Source: Actinomycetota bacterium
GTDB taxonomy: Bacteria; Actinomycetota; Thermoleophilia; Gaiellales; Gaiellaceae
Direction: 5' to 3'
Length of the DNA: 8,472 nt
NCBI GenBank assembly: GCA_005884155.1
Contig: VAXD01000035.1
Coordinates: 1 to 8,472 of the forward strand
How positions within the stretch are numbered: position 1 is the first letter of the stretch; every line of letters starts with the position of its first letter. A program made the translations under genes and the position numbers. The notes under the pieces were generated by a model. That model was not told where the DNA came from. It saw nothing but the letters and a program-made list of their open reading frames with translations, and did no database searches. Positions 1 to 5,887 of the stretch are shown in pieces.

Positions 1-506
1 GACGTGCGAGCGGAATCCGTAGGCGGGGTAGAGCGCGTCCATCCGCCGCATCATCCGGTCGCGAGTCACCTTGGCGACGATCGACGCGGCCGCGATCGCG
101 GCGCTCTTCTCGTCGCCGTCCACGACCGCGCGATGCTCCGGCGCAAGAGGCCCGAGCCGGAAGCCGTCGACCAGGCAAACCTCCGCCGGCGGCGAGAGCT
201 CGCTCAGCACCCGATCTCTCCCGGCGAGACGGCTCGCACGACGATCCGCTCCGCGCAGCCCACCACCGCGCGGAAGAGCTCCTCACGGTCGGCCTCGCTG
301 CACTGCTTCGAGTCGTTCAGGCAGGCGAGCGGACGGACCCGATGGTCGCGCAGCTTGGCGTAGTCGAGTAGGACGCCGGCGATGAGGAGCGGCCCCGCGA
401 GCGGCCCGCGGCCCGCCTCGTCCGCGCCCGCGACGAAGCGCGCGCCGAGCCGACGATCGAACTGAAGGAGCTTCCGGCCGGTGCGTCGAGCCACGGCCGC
501 GAGCAT
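1..506 (-). pseudogene. rnhB: Ribonuclease HII, frame broken by an internal deletion and cut by the window edge
   Basis: RNase HII cuts RNA in RNA-DNA hybrids and at single ribonucleotides in DNA. The first part (506 to 204) opens with ATG and carries GADEAGRGPLAGP (first two catalytic acids, D29 and E30) and the LNDSK motif, then reaches a stop right after SPGEIGC. From about 212 to the left edge a second frame carries the rest of the same protein: LVDGFRLG, APEHRAVVDGDEKSAAIAA and SIVAKVTRDRMM, with the other two catalytic aspartates. The family stretch between EID and the LVDG strand, roughly 16-17 residues, is missing at about 207-213, and the frame shift implies loss of 3n+1 bases. All four catalytic acids can be read, but not in one frame. 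An SD-like GAGGA precedes the ATG, 41 bases after rplS. It is either a real broken gene or a sequence/assembly error. Confidence 0.85.
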
Positions 507-547
507 AGCGCCGTCCTCAGCCGGCGCAGCGAAACGGCACGCTTTCG

Positions 548-1090
548 TTACTCGGCGACCGGTTCGGCCTCGGGCTCCGGCTCCGCCGCAGCCTCGGACT
601 GCTCGGCCTCGGGCTGCTCGGCTTCCGGCTCCTCTGCCTCTGCCGCGACCTCGTCGAGCCCTTCCGGCTCCGTGTCCTCGGGCGGCATATCCGCCTCCGT
701 CGGCGCGGGCGCCTCGACTACCGGCTCGACCACCGGCAGCGCAACACCGCGCTTCGCCCGCACGCGAGCGCGCTTGCCGACCTTGCCGCGCAGGTAGTAG
801 AGCTTCGCGCGGTTGACGTCGCCGATCGCCGTCACTTCGATCCGCTCGATCTTCGGCGAATGGAGTGGGAACGTCCGCTCGACGCCGACGCCGAAGGACT
901 GCTTGCGCACGGTGAACGTCTCGCGGGCGCCGGCCCCTTGCCGCTTGATCACGATTCCCTCGAAGACCTGCACGCGGCGGCGCTGACCCTCGATCACCTG
1001 GAAGTGGACGCGCACGCTGTCGCCCGCCTTGAACGGCGGCAGATCACTACGCAGCTGGCGCTGCTCGAGGCTCTCGATCACGCGGTTCAT
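548..1090 (-). CDS. rplS: 50S ribosomal protein L19 with long acidic C-terminal tail
   Basis: L19 is a large-subunit protein at the 30S-50S interface. Residues 1-115 are a standard L19: the start MNRVIESLEQRQLR, FKAGDSVRVHFQVIEG, RVQVFEGIVIKRQG, FTVRKQSFGVGVERTFPLHSP and the basic VNRAKLYYLRGKVGKRARVR. The usual family length is about 115 residues, but this protein has 180. Residues 121-180 are a low-complexity E/A/P tail with 23 acidic residues (20 Glu, 3 Asp) and no Lys or Arg, which looks disordered. The start is ATG, 31 bases after the lepB stop. No clear Shine-Dalgarno is visible, and a short GC hairpin sits just upstream. Assignment of the core is secure; the tail's role is unknown. Confidence 0.96.
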   Translation of the reverse strand: MNRVIESLEQRQLRSDLPPFKAGDSVRVHFQVIEGQRRRVQVFEGIVIKRQGAGARETFTVRKQSFGVGVERTFPLHSPKIERIEVTAIGDVNRAKLYYLRGKVGKRARVRAKRGVALPVVEPVVEAPAPTEADMPPEDTEPEGLDEVAAEAEEPEAEQPEAEQSEAAAEPEPEAEPVAE

Positions 1091-1097
1091 GAAAAGA

Positions 1098-1110
1098 GGC
1101 CCAGCGGGCC
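1098..1110 (-). promoter_or_regulatory. Short GC hairpin in the rplS leader
   Basis: In the 31-base gap between lepB and rplS the minus strand reads GGCCC-GCT-GGGCC, a 5-bp stem with a 3-base loop. It is followed by TCTTTTC and then the rplS ATG. It resembles a weak attenuator or a leader stem that could affect L19 translation. In DNA this GC-rich, 5-bp stems arise often by chance, so the functional claim is weak. Confidence 0.25.
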
Positions 1111-1121
1111 AGGCGCGAATC

Positions 1122-2096
1122 CTAGCGCACGGAACGCCGCCGTCGCCGCGACGGCACGAGCAGGACGAAGCCGAGCGCGAGGCCCGCCCCGATCGCGTGG
1201 AAGGCGATCCGGTTCGGCGGCCAATAGGTCATGAAAACCTCGCCGATGATGTTCTTCCTCGGCACGGCCCCCCATGCGCGCGAGTCGCAGGACGAAGCTC
1301 GGTTGTCGCCCATGAAGAAATACATGCCAGACCCCACGCGCCAGGTTCCCTGCCGGCCGCCGGCCCGGCCCGGCTTGATGTACGGCTCCTTGATCGGCTC
1401 GCCGTTGATCGAGAGCACGTTGTGCTCGTATCTGACGGTGTCGCCGGGGAGCCCGATCAGTCGCTTGACGAAGGTCCCGCTCGCGTTGCACGCCTCCTCG
1501 GCTCGGACCGTGGGCGTGTCGAAGACGATGATCTCGCCACGGCCCGGGCTGCGGAAGTGGTAGATGAACCGGTTCGCGAGCACCCGGTCGGACAGGCGCG
1601 CCTCGCACCCGGCCCCGGGCCGCGCGCAGTGAAGCGTCGGCTCCATCGACGACGACGGGATCCGGTACGGGTTGATCACCCACTGCTTGATCGCGAGGAC
1701 GATGAAGATCGCGCCGGCGATGGTCACGATCCAGTCGATCGCGATCCGCCAAGGCCGCGGTAGCCGCGCCGTCAGGCGGTCGAGCGGGTTGCGCGAATGG
1801 TGCGCGGGCTCGGGCTCCGGCACCACAGGCTCCGGCTCGGACAGCGGACGGATCGGCGGCAGCGTCGCGGCGGGAGCCGGCGGCGACGCACTGGCCCCGT
1901 CACTGGTCAGGTCGTACTGCGCGCGGCGCGGCGGGTCGGTCAGCGTCTCGTAGGCCTCGCGGAGCTCGCGCAGCCGCTCACCGGGCTCGACCCCGACCGA
2001 GTGGACCCGCACCTGACGCCAGTACGCGTCGCGGATCTCGTCCGTCGAAGCGTCGCGCGAGACCCCAAGCACCGTGTAGTGATCTCTGGTGCTCAT
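1122..2096 (-). CDS. lepB: Signal peptidase I with N-terminal degenerate J-domain
   Basis: Membrane serine protease that removes signal peptides from exported proteins. Numbering is from the ATG at 2096. Residues about 5-63 look like a DnaJ J-domain (DHYTVLGVSRDAS, then REAYETLTDPPRRAQYD), but the HPD tripeptide needed to stimulate DnaK is replaced by HSV (32-34). A Pro/Ala/Glu-rich linker follows, then a membrane helix (about 117-139). The catalytic Ser150 is in PSSSMEPTL, the general-base Lys211 in FVKRLIGLPGD, and the box-E motif GDNRASSCDSRAWG begins at 263. A second hydrophobic helix (about 297-315) ends in a run of arginines, so the protease should face outward and the J-like part the cytoplasm. 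The ATG overlaps the trmD stop as ATGA, with TGAGGA upstream, so it is preferred over an ATG 12 codons earlier. Protease call secure; J-domain call by pattern. Confidence 0.93.
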   Translation of the reverse strand: MSTRDHYTVLGVSRDASTDEIRDAYWRQVRVHSVGVEPGERLRELREAYETLTDPPRRAQYDLTSDGASASPPAPAATLPPIRPLSEPEPVVPEPEPAHHSRNPLDRLTARLPRPWRIAIDWIVTIAGAIFIVLAIKQWVINPYRIPSSSMEPTLHCARPGAGCEARLSDRVLANRFIYHFRSPGRGEIIVFDTPTVRAEEACNASGTFVKRLIGLPGDTVRYEHNVLSINGEPIKEPYIKPGRAGGRQGTWRVGSGMYFFMGDNRASSCDSRAWGAVPRKNIIGEVFMTYWPPNRIAFHAIGAGLALGFVLLVPSRRRRRSVR

Positions 2097-2749
2097 GACC
2101 GCGTCCTCAGACGACTCTGTTCCCTCCGCCATTCTTCGATTCTTCCGTGGTCGCCCGAGAGCAGAACATCGGGCACGCGCCAGCCCCGGAACTCCGCCGG
2201 GCGCGTGTAGTGAGGGTACTCGAGGCCGCCCTCGAGCTCGGCGGAAAAGCTTTCGACCAGGCCGGACTCTTCGTCAATCGCTCCCGGAAGCCTCCTGGCG
2301 ATGGCGTCGGTCACGACCATCGCGGGCAGCTCGCCGCCGGAGAGGACGTACGGGCCGATCGAGATCGCGTCCGAGGCGAGGTGGATCAGGACGCGCTCGT
2401 CGAAGCCTTCGAAGCGGGCCGACAGCAGCGTCACGCGCTCCTCGGCCGCGAGCTCCTCGACGACCGCCTGCGTAAGCTGGCGTCCCTGCGGCGTGAGCGC
2501 GACCACGCGGTGCTCGGGCACGCCGCCGTAGACCGAGTCGAGCGCTTCGGCCACGACGTCCACCCGCAGCACCATCCCCGCGCCGCCCCCGTACGGCTCG
2601 TCGTCGACCTGGGTTGCCTTGAGCGCCGAGTAGTCGCGGTAGCTGAACAGGCGCAGATCGAGCTCGTCGCCGAGGACAGCCGCGACCGGTCGCTGCTCGG
2701 TGAGCCACGCGAAGGCGTGCGGAACCAGTGTGAAGACATCGAGCTGCAA
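2093..2749 (-). CDS. trmD: tRNA (guanine-N1-)-methyltransferase TrmD
   Basis: TrmD uses S-adenosylmethionine to methylate G37 (m1G37) of tRNAs with G at position 36, which prevents +1 frameshifting. The visible motifs are the start QLDVFTLVP, PYGGGAGM (52-59), ARFEGFDERV (about 111-120), SIGPYVLSGGELPAM (130-144, part of the knotted cofactor site), a following Asp148, YPHYTRP (178-184) and VLLSGDHGRIEEWRREQS near the end. The start is taken as TTG at 2749 because family proteins begin with M-x-(I/L)-D-V at this point; the frame is open further upstream but that part lies inside rimM and looks unlike protein. No Shine-Dalgarno is evident. The protein has 218 residues and ends right after the SRLRT region, where E. 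coli TrmD continues for several tens of residues. Its stop overlaps the lepB ATG. Confidence 0.95.
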   Translation of the reverse strand: MQLDVFTLVPHAFAWLTEQRPVAAVLGDELDLRLFSYRDYSALKATQVDDEPYGGGAGMVLRVDVVAEALDSVYGGVPEHRVVALTPQGRQLTQAVVEELAAEERVTLLSARFEGFDERVLIHLASDAISIGPYVLSGGELPAMVVTDAIARRLPGAIDEESGLVESFSAELEGGLEYPHYTRPAEFRGWRVPDVLLSGDHGRIEEWRREQSRLRTRS

Positions 2750-2768
2750 GGGACGGCCGCGAGGCAGG

Positions 2769-3236
2769 TTAGCTATCTGCGGCGAAGCCTTGCGCAACCA
2801 GGATCCGGCCCTGCTCGAGGTCGACCTCGAGCACGCAGGCGTCCACGAGCGGCAGCGCTGCGCCCGAGTCGAGCTCGAGGACGTCGTTTGCGACACCGGG
2901 CTGGACGGCCTCGACGCGGCCGAGAGCGCGGCCGCCGTCCTCCTCGACCACCAGGCCGACCAGCTGGAAGGCGTAGTACTCGCCCTCCTCGGGCGGCGGC
3001 AGCTCCGAACGGGGCACCGCCAGCTCCGCGCCGCGTTCCACCTCGCGGTCGAGCCTGATCACGGGCCGGCCGCGGGACCGTTTCGACTCGACGACCTCGG
3101 CCGTCTCGCCGTCCACATGCAATCGCGCGCCGATGGCGAAGCGATGCGCGTCCTCACTGGCCCCCTCGACGAAGAACGCTCCCTTGAGGCCGTGCGGCTT
3201 GCCGACACGGCCGACGCGGATGAGATCGTCGCTCAA
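2769..3236 (-). CDS. rimM: 16S rRNA processing protein RimM
   Basis: RimM is a maturation factor for the 30S head that binds S19 and helps late 16S rRNA processing. The protein has 155 residues. The N-terminal RimM domain starts IRVGRVGKPHGLKGAFFVEG, with the hallmark KPHGLKG at 13-19. The C-terminal PRC-barrel half (about 85-150) runs from EGEYYAFQLVGL to a closing LEQGRILVAQG. The start is TTG at 3236, overlapping the TGA of the upstream metallophosphoesterase as TTGA, with no clear Shine-Dalgarno, so translation is probably coupled. The rimM stop lies about 19 bases before the trmD TTG, matching the classical rimM-trmD pairing. Confidence 0.94.
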   Translation of the reverse strand: MSDDLIRVGRVGKPHGLKGAFFVEGASEDAHRFAIGARLHVDGETAEVVESKRSRGRPVIRLDREVERGAELAVPRSELPPPEEGEYYAFQLVGLVVEEDGGRALGRVEAVQPGVANDVLELDSGAALPLVDACVLEVDLEQGRILVAQGFAADS

Positions 3237-3931
3237 AAGCCGAACGCCGCACGGGCCTCGGCGCGCGACGGCACGCGGAGGACGTTCTCCGATGCGAACT
3301 CATCGGCTTGCGGGTGGCCCGAGGCCAGCACCACCGCAGCCGCCGACTCGAGGTCGTAGTCGGTACGCCGGAAATCGAGGCGGCCATCATCGAGCAACGC
3401 CCAGTACGCCCCGGGCGTTTCCTCGTATGGCATCCCGACGCTGCCGGCGCCGATCCAGCGCTTGCCGTCCACTGTCCGATCCCACTGCATGTGGACGTGA
3501 CCGGTGACGATGCTTGTCTCCGCCACGTCCTGCCCCCATTCGCGCAACTCATCTTCGGGTGTCCACTCGTGGAAAGGCGCCTCGATGTCACGAGGGTTGG
3601 CGTGAACATAGAGCGCGTCGTCGGCGCTCCACGAGAACGGCAGCTCGCTGAGCCACCGAATCTCCCCTTCTCCGAGCTGGGCTTCGACCCAGCGAACCCC
3701 GGCGTCGATCTCGGGGTTCGGCCGCGGCGTGGACAGGACGTCTGCATTCCCACGGATGAATACCGCCCCTTCAAGGGAGCGCACCAGTTCGAGAGTCTGT
3801 TTCGGCAGCGGCCCGGAAACGATGTCGCCGCCGAAGAGGAGGACATCGGGGCGCTCGCTCCGGACGTCGGCGAGCACGGCCTCCAACGCGGGCAGGTTGC
3901 CATGGACGTCGTAGAGCGCCGCTACGCGCAA
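3233..3931 (-). CDS. Calcineurin-like metallophosphoesterase (YfcE/ApaH-like superfamily)
   Basis: Predicted two-metal phosphoesterase, 232 residues, about the length of compact bacterial members. Motifs in order: YDVHGN (D8, H10), GGDIVSGPLP (D36), RGNAD (61-64, in place of GNHD/GNCD), VHANP (H110), TGHVH (144-147) and GSVGMP (163-168). All expected metal ligands are present, so the enzyme should be active; the substrate cannot be told from sequence. The start is TTG at 3931, giving MRVAALYDVHGN, only 5 bases after the khpA stop. Its stop overlaps the rimM start. It sits where khpA is normally followed directly by rimM, so it looks like an insertion into a conserved ribosome-maturation operon. 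No signal peptide or membrane segment is seen, so it is probably cytoplasmic. Confidence 0.88.
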   Translation of the reverse strand: MRVAALYDVHGNLPALEAVLADVRSERPDVLLFGGDIVSGPLPKQTLELVRSLEGAVFIRGNADVLSTPRPNPEIDAGVRWVEAQLGEGEIRWLSELPFSWSADDALYVHANPRDIEAPFHEWTPEDELREWGQDVAETSIVTGHVHMQWDRTVDGKRWIGAGSVGMPYEETPGAYWALLDDGRLDFRRTDYDLESAAAVVLASGHPQADEFASENVLRVPSRAEARAAFGF

Positions 3932-3936
3932 ACGAA

Positions 3937-4170
3937 CTACTCGACGATTTCGAGGTACACGCGCTGGTCGCGGCGCGCCGCCGATGCGCGGACGACCGTG
4001 CGCAGCGCGCGGGCGATCCGGCCCTGGCGCCCGATCACCTTGCCGACGTCGTCGGGCGCGACGTGCAGCTCGATCACGAGGTCGCCTTCGCGCTCGACCT
4101 CCTCGGCGCGGACGGCGTCGGGCTCGTCGACCAGCCGCCGCGCCAGGTATTCGACAAGCTCGACGCTCAA
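3937..4170 (-). CDS. khpA: KH-domain RNA-binding protein KhpA
   Basis: Small single-KH RNA-binding protein of 77 residues, the usual size for the family encoded next to rpsP. The GxxG loop is clear in DDVGKVIGRQGRIARALRT (GKVIGRQG at 43-50), preceded by an acidic strand-helix region and followed by a short C-terminal strand ending VYLEIVE. Homologues, often paired with a KhpB/Jag protein, bind many RNAs and affect cell division and translation; no KhpB is in this window. The start is TTG at 4170, overlapping the rpsP TGA as TTGA, with GAAGG-type purine repeats just upstream inside rpsP. Translation is therefore likely coupled to S16. Confidence 0.93.
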   Translation of the reverse strand: MSVELVEYLARRLVDEPDAVRAEEVEREGDLVIELHVAPDDVGKVIGRQGRIARALRTVVRASAARRDQRVYLEIVE

Positions 4171-4406
4171 ATACCCTTCACCTTCAGGAGCTTCGCGACT
4201 GTCGCCGAAGGCGTAGCGCCCTTCGACAGCCAGTCCTTGACCCGCTCCTCGTTGACCTCGATGGTGGACGGGTCGGTCTGCGGGTTGTAGCGGCCCACGA
4301 TCTCCAGGAACTTGCCGTCGCGCGGCGAGCGGGAATCCGCGGCGACGATCCGGTAGACCGGGTTCTTCTTCGACCCCACTCGGGTCAGTCTCAATTTGAC
4401 TGCCAA
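4167..4406 (-). CDS. rpsP: 30S ribosomal protein S16
   Basis: S16 is a small-subunit protein that stabilises the 16S rRNA body early in assembly. The 79-residue product is the normal family size. It starts AVKLRLTRVGSKKNPVYRIV, continues through ADSRSPRDGKFLEIVGRYNPQ, and ends DWLSKGATPSATVAKLLKVKGI. The start is TTG at 4406: it gives the family N-terminus and has a strong GGAGGT Shine-Dalgarno 6 bases upstream. The frame stays open further upstream but that extra part is inside ffh. Only 4 bases separate the ffh stop from this TTG, and the Shine-Dalgarno overlaps the last ffh codons. Confidence 0.96.
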   Translation of the reverse strand: MAVKLRLTRVGSKKNPVYRIVAADSRSPRDGKFLEIVGRYNPQTDPSTIEVNEERVKDWLSKGATPSATVAKLLKVKGI

Positions 4407-4410
4407 ATGA

Positions 4411-5793
4411 CTACCTCCGTGATTTCTTCTTGCGCTTTCTCTTTTGCTTCTTCGTCGCGGAACGCGACGGCCCATTCTGCATGGCCTGGCCGGGAAGCGC
4501 CGGCATCTTCCCTTTGCCCAACTGTTTCATCATCTTCGCCATCTGCTTGCGTGCCTCCAGCAGCTGGTTGACCTGCTGGACCGTCGTGCCGCTGCCTTTC
4601 GCGATCCGCTGCCGGCGCGAGCCGTCGATCACGTGCGGGAAACGGCGCTCCTGCGGCGTCATCGAGAGCACGATCGCCTCCACGCGGCCCATCTGGCGCT
4701 CGTCCACGTTCTCCAGGCCGTCCAGGTTGCCGAGGCCTGGAATCAGCTTGAGCACGCCCTGGAGCGGGCCCATCCGGCGGATCATCTTGTAACTGCTCAG
4801 GAAGTCGTCGAAGGTGAACTCGCCCTTCAGCACGCGCTGCTCAAGCTCCTTGGCCTCGTCCTCCTCGACTGCGGCCTCGGCCTTCTCGACGAGCGTGAGC
4901 ACGTCGCCCATGCCCAGGATCCGAGAGGCCATCCGGTCGGGATGGAAGTAGTCGAGCTGGTCGAGCCGCTCGCCGACCGAGACGAGCTTGACGGGCTTAC
5001 CGGTGACGGCCTTGACCGAGAGCGCCGCGCCGCCGCGGGCGTCGCCGTCGAGCTTCGTCAGGACGATCCCGTCGAACGCGACCCGCTCGGCGAAGGCCTC
5101 GGCCACCCGCACCGCGTCCTGGCCGGTCATCGAGTCGAGCACGAGCAGGACGTTGGTCGGCCTGGTCGCGTCGCGGACGGCCGCGAGCTCGTCCATCAGC
5201 GCCTCGTCGACGTGCAGGCGGCCGGCGGTATCGAGGATGACGGTGTCGAGGCCCTCCTCGCGGGCGCCCTCGAGCCCCCGCGTCGCCGCGGCGACCGGGT
5301 CGGCCCGCTCCTCGCTGAAAACCGGGATGTCGATCTCGCGGCCGAGCTGCTCGAGCTGATCGATCGCTGCGGGGCGTTGCAGGTCAGCAGCAACGAGAGC
5401 GGCGCTGTGGCCCTCCTTGCGCAGCAGCAGCGCGAGCTTCGCGGCGGCGGTCGTCTTGCCGGAGCCCTGCAGCCCTGCGAGGAGAATGACCGTCGGCGGC
5501 CGCGACGCAAACGCGAGCCGGGAGTCGCCGGAGCCCATCAGCGCCGTCAGCTCCTCGTGGACGATCTTCACGACCTGCTGGCCGGGCGTGACGCTCTTCA
5601 GGACCTCCTGGCCGACCGCCCGCTCCCGCACACGGGCGGTGAAATCCTTGACGACCTCGAAGTTGACGTCAGCCTCGAGCAGGGCAAGCCGAACCTCGCG
5701 CATCGCGCGCGAGATCGCCTCTTCATCGAGCTTTCCGCGCTTGCGGAGGTCGCCGAGCGCGCCCTGGAGCCGATTCGAAAGCGTGTCGAACAC
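4411..5793 (-). CDS. ffh: Signal recognition particle GTPase Ffh (intact copy)
   Basis: Ffh (SRP54) binds signal peptides and SRP RNA and delivers ribosomes to FtsY at the membrane. The product has 460 residues, normal for the family. The N-domain starts at FDTLSNRLQGALGDL. The G-domain holds the P-loop GLQGSGKTT (107-115), DLQRPAA (137-143), DTAGR (188-192) and TKLDGDARGG (246-255). The M-domain starts near 296 and carries the RNA-binding helix region SRRQRIAKGSGTTVQQVN (about 392-410), a Met/Lys-rich stretch and a very basic Lys/Arg tail. The start is GTG at 5793, placed by family alignment. A TANNNT-type box lies 6 bases upstream, suggesting a leaderless mRNA. Codons 1-145 lie in the first unit of a 529-bp tandem repeat, but this copy is complete. 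It is the first gene of the minus-strand cluster. Confidence 0.96.
   Translation of the reverse strand: MFDTLSNRLQGALGDLRKRGKLDEEAISRAMREVRLALLEADVNFEVVKDFTARVRERAVGQEVLKSVTPGQQVVKIVHEELTALMGSGDSRLAFASRPPTVILLAGLQGSGKTTAAAKLALLLRKEGHSAALVAADLQRPAAIDQLEQLGREIDIPVFSEERADPVAAATRGLEGAREEGLDTVILDTAGRLHVDEALMDELAAVRDATRPTNVLLVLDSMTGQDAVRVAEAFAERVAFDGIVLTKLDGDARGGAALSVKAVTGKPVKLVSVGERLDQLDYFHPDRMASRILGMGDVLTLVEKAEAAVEEDEAKELEQRVLKGEFTFDDFLSSYKMIRRMGPLQGVLKLIPGLGNLDGLENVDERQMGRVEAIVLSMTPQERRFPHVIDGSRRQRIAKGSGTTVQQVNQLLEARKQMAKMMKQLGKGKMPALPGQAMQNGPSRSATKKQKRKRKKKSRR
4413..4418 (-). promoter_or_regulatory. Shine-Dalgarno GGAGGT deciding the TTG start of rpsP
   Basis: The minus strand reads GGAGGT, then AGTCAT, then TTG. 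The spacing of 6 bases is near ideal and supports the non-ATG start at 4406. The site overlaps the last codons and the TAG stop of ffh, so ribosomes finishing ffh lie over the rpsP initiation site. Confidence 0.8.
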
Positions 5794-5799
5794 GCGTCC

Positions 5800-5805
5800 A
5801 GGGTA
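5800..5805 (-). promoter_or_regulatory. Putative -10 box of a leaderless ffh promoter
   Basis: The minus strand reads TACCCT, then six bases, then the ffh GTG at 5793. This fits the TANNNT -10 element of actinobacterial promoters, with transcription starting at or next to the start codon. No convincing -35 element is seen. Only 16 bases separate the two divergent starts, so any ffh promoter must lie over the yihY 5' end. The call rests on pattern alone. Confidence 0.4.
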
Positions 5806-5809
5806 CTCG

Positions 5810-5887
5810 GTGGACGTGAAAGATCGCCTCATGCGCTTGGTCAGCCTCTGGCGCGGCCTCTTCGGCAAGCACGAGCTGCTCGACCAC
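5810..5887 (+). pseudogene. Truncated 5' end of yihY/brkB (repeat unit 1)
   Basis: The first 26 codons of the downstream YihY/BrkB protein are repeated here, starting GTG GAC GTG and reading into LWRGLFGKHELLDH. At 5888 the frame runs into antisense ffh sequence (IDRCGALQ...). Two codons differ from the intact gene, so it reads MRLVSLW where the intact copy has MRLLRLW. The frame stays open for a long way beyond the junction, but that extension is shadow sequence with no resemblance to a membrane protein. No function is expected; it marks the duplication. Confidence 0.85.

Larger units (their letters stand above)
5359..5887. repeat. 529-bp direct tandem repeat, unit 1
   Basis: This unit spans the first 145 codons of intact ffh (minus strand), the 16-base gap between the divergent starts, and the first codons of a yihY copy (plus strand). 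It ends at CGACCAC and is followed at once by unit 2. Read base by base, it matches unit 2 at 526 of 529 positions; the differences are at 5797, 5840 and 5845. Upstream of the unit, the 12-mer CGAGCTGCTCGA at 5343-5354 also occurs at the end of the unit (5872-5883), exactly 529 bases away. Confidence 0.95.

Noticed and set aside
586..640. Tandem DNA repeat or CRISPR-like array in the rplS 3' end
   Set aside because: The repetition is irregular and reflects Glu/Ala/Pro codons of the acidic tail; there is no fixed unit or spacer.
2093..2896. Longer TrmD of 267 residues
   Set aside because: The added N-terminus is Ser/Arg-rich, overlaps rimM and does not resemble TrmD; the family start falls at the TTG at 2749.
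3308..4216. Plus-strand open frame of about 302 codons
   Set aside because: It lies antisense to the metallophosphoesterase and khpA, both of which have clear motifs; no domain is seen in the shadow.
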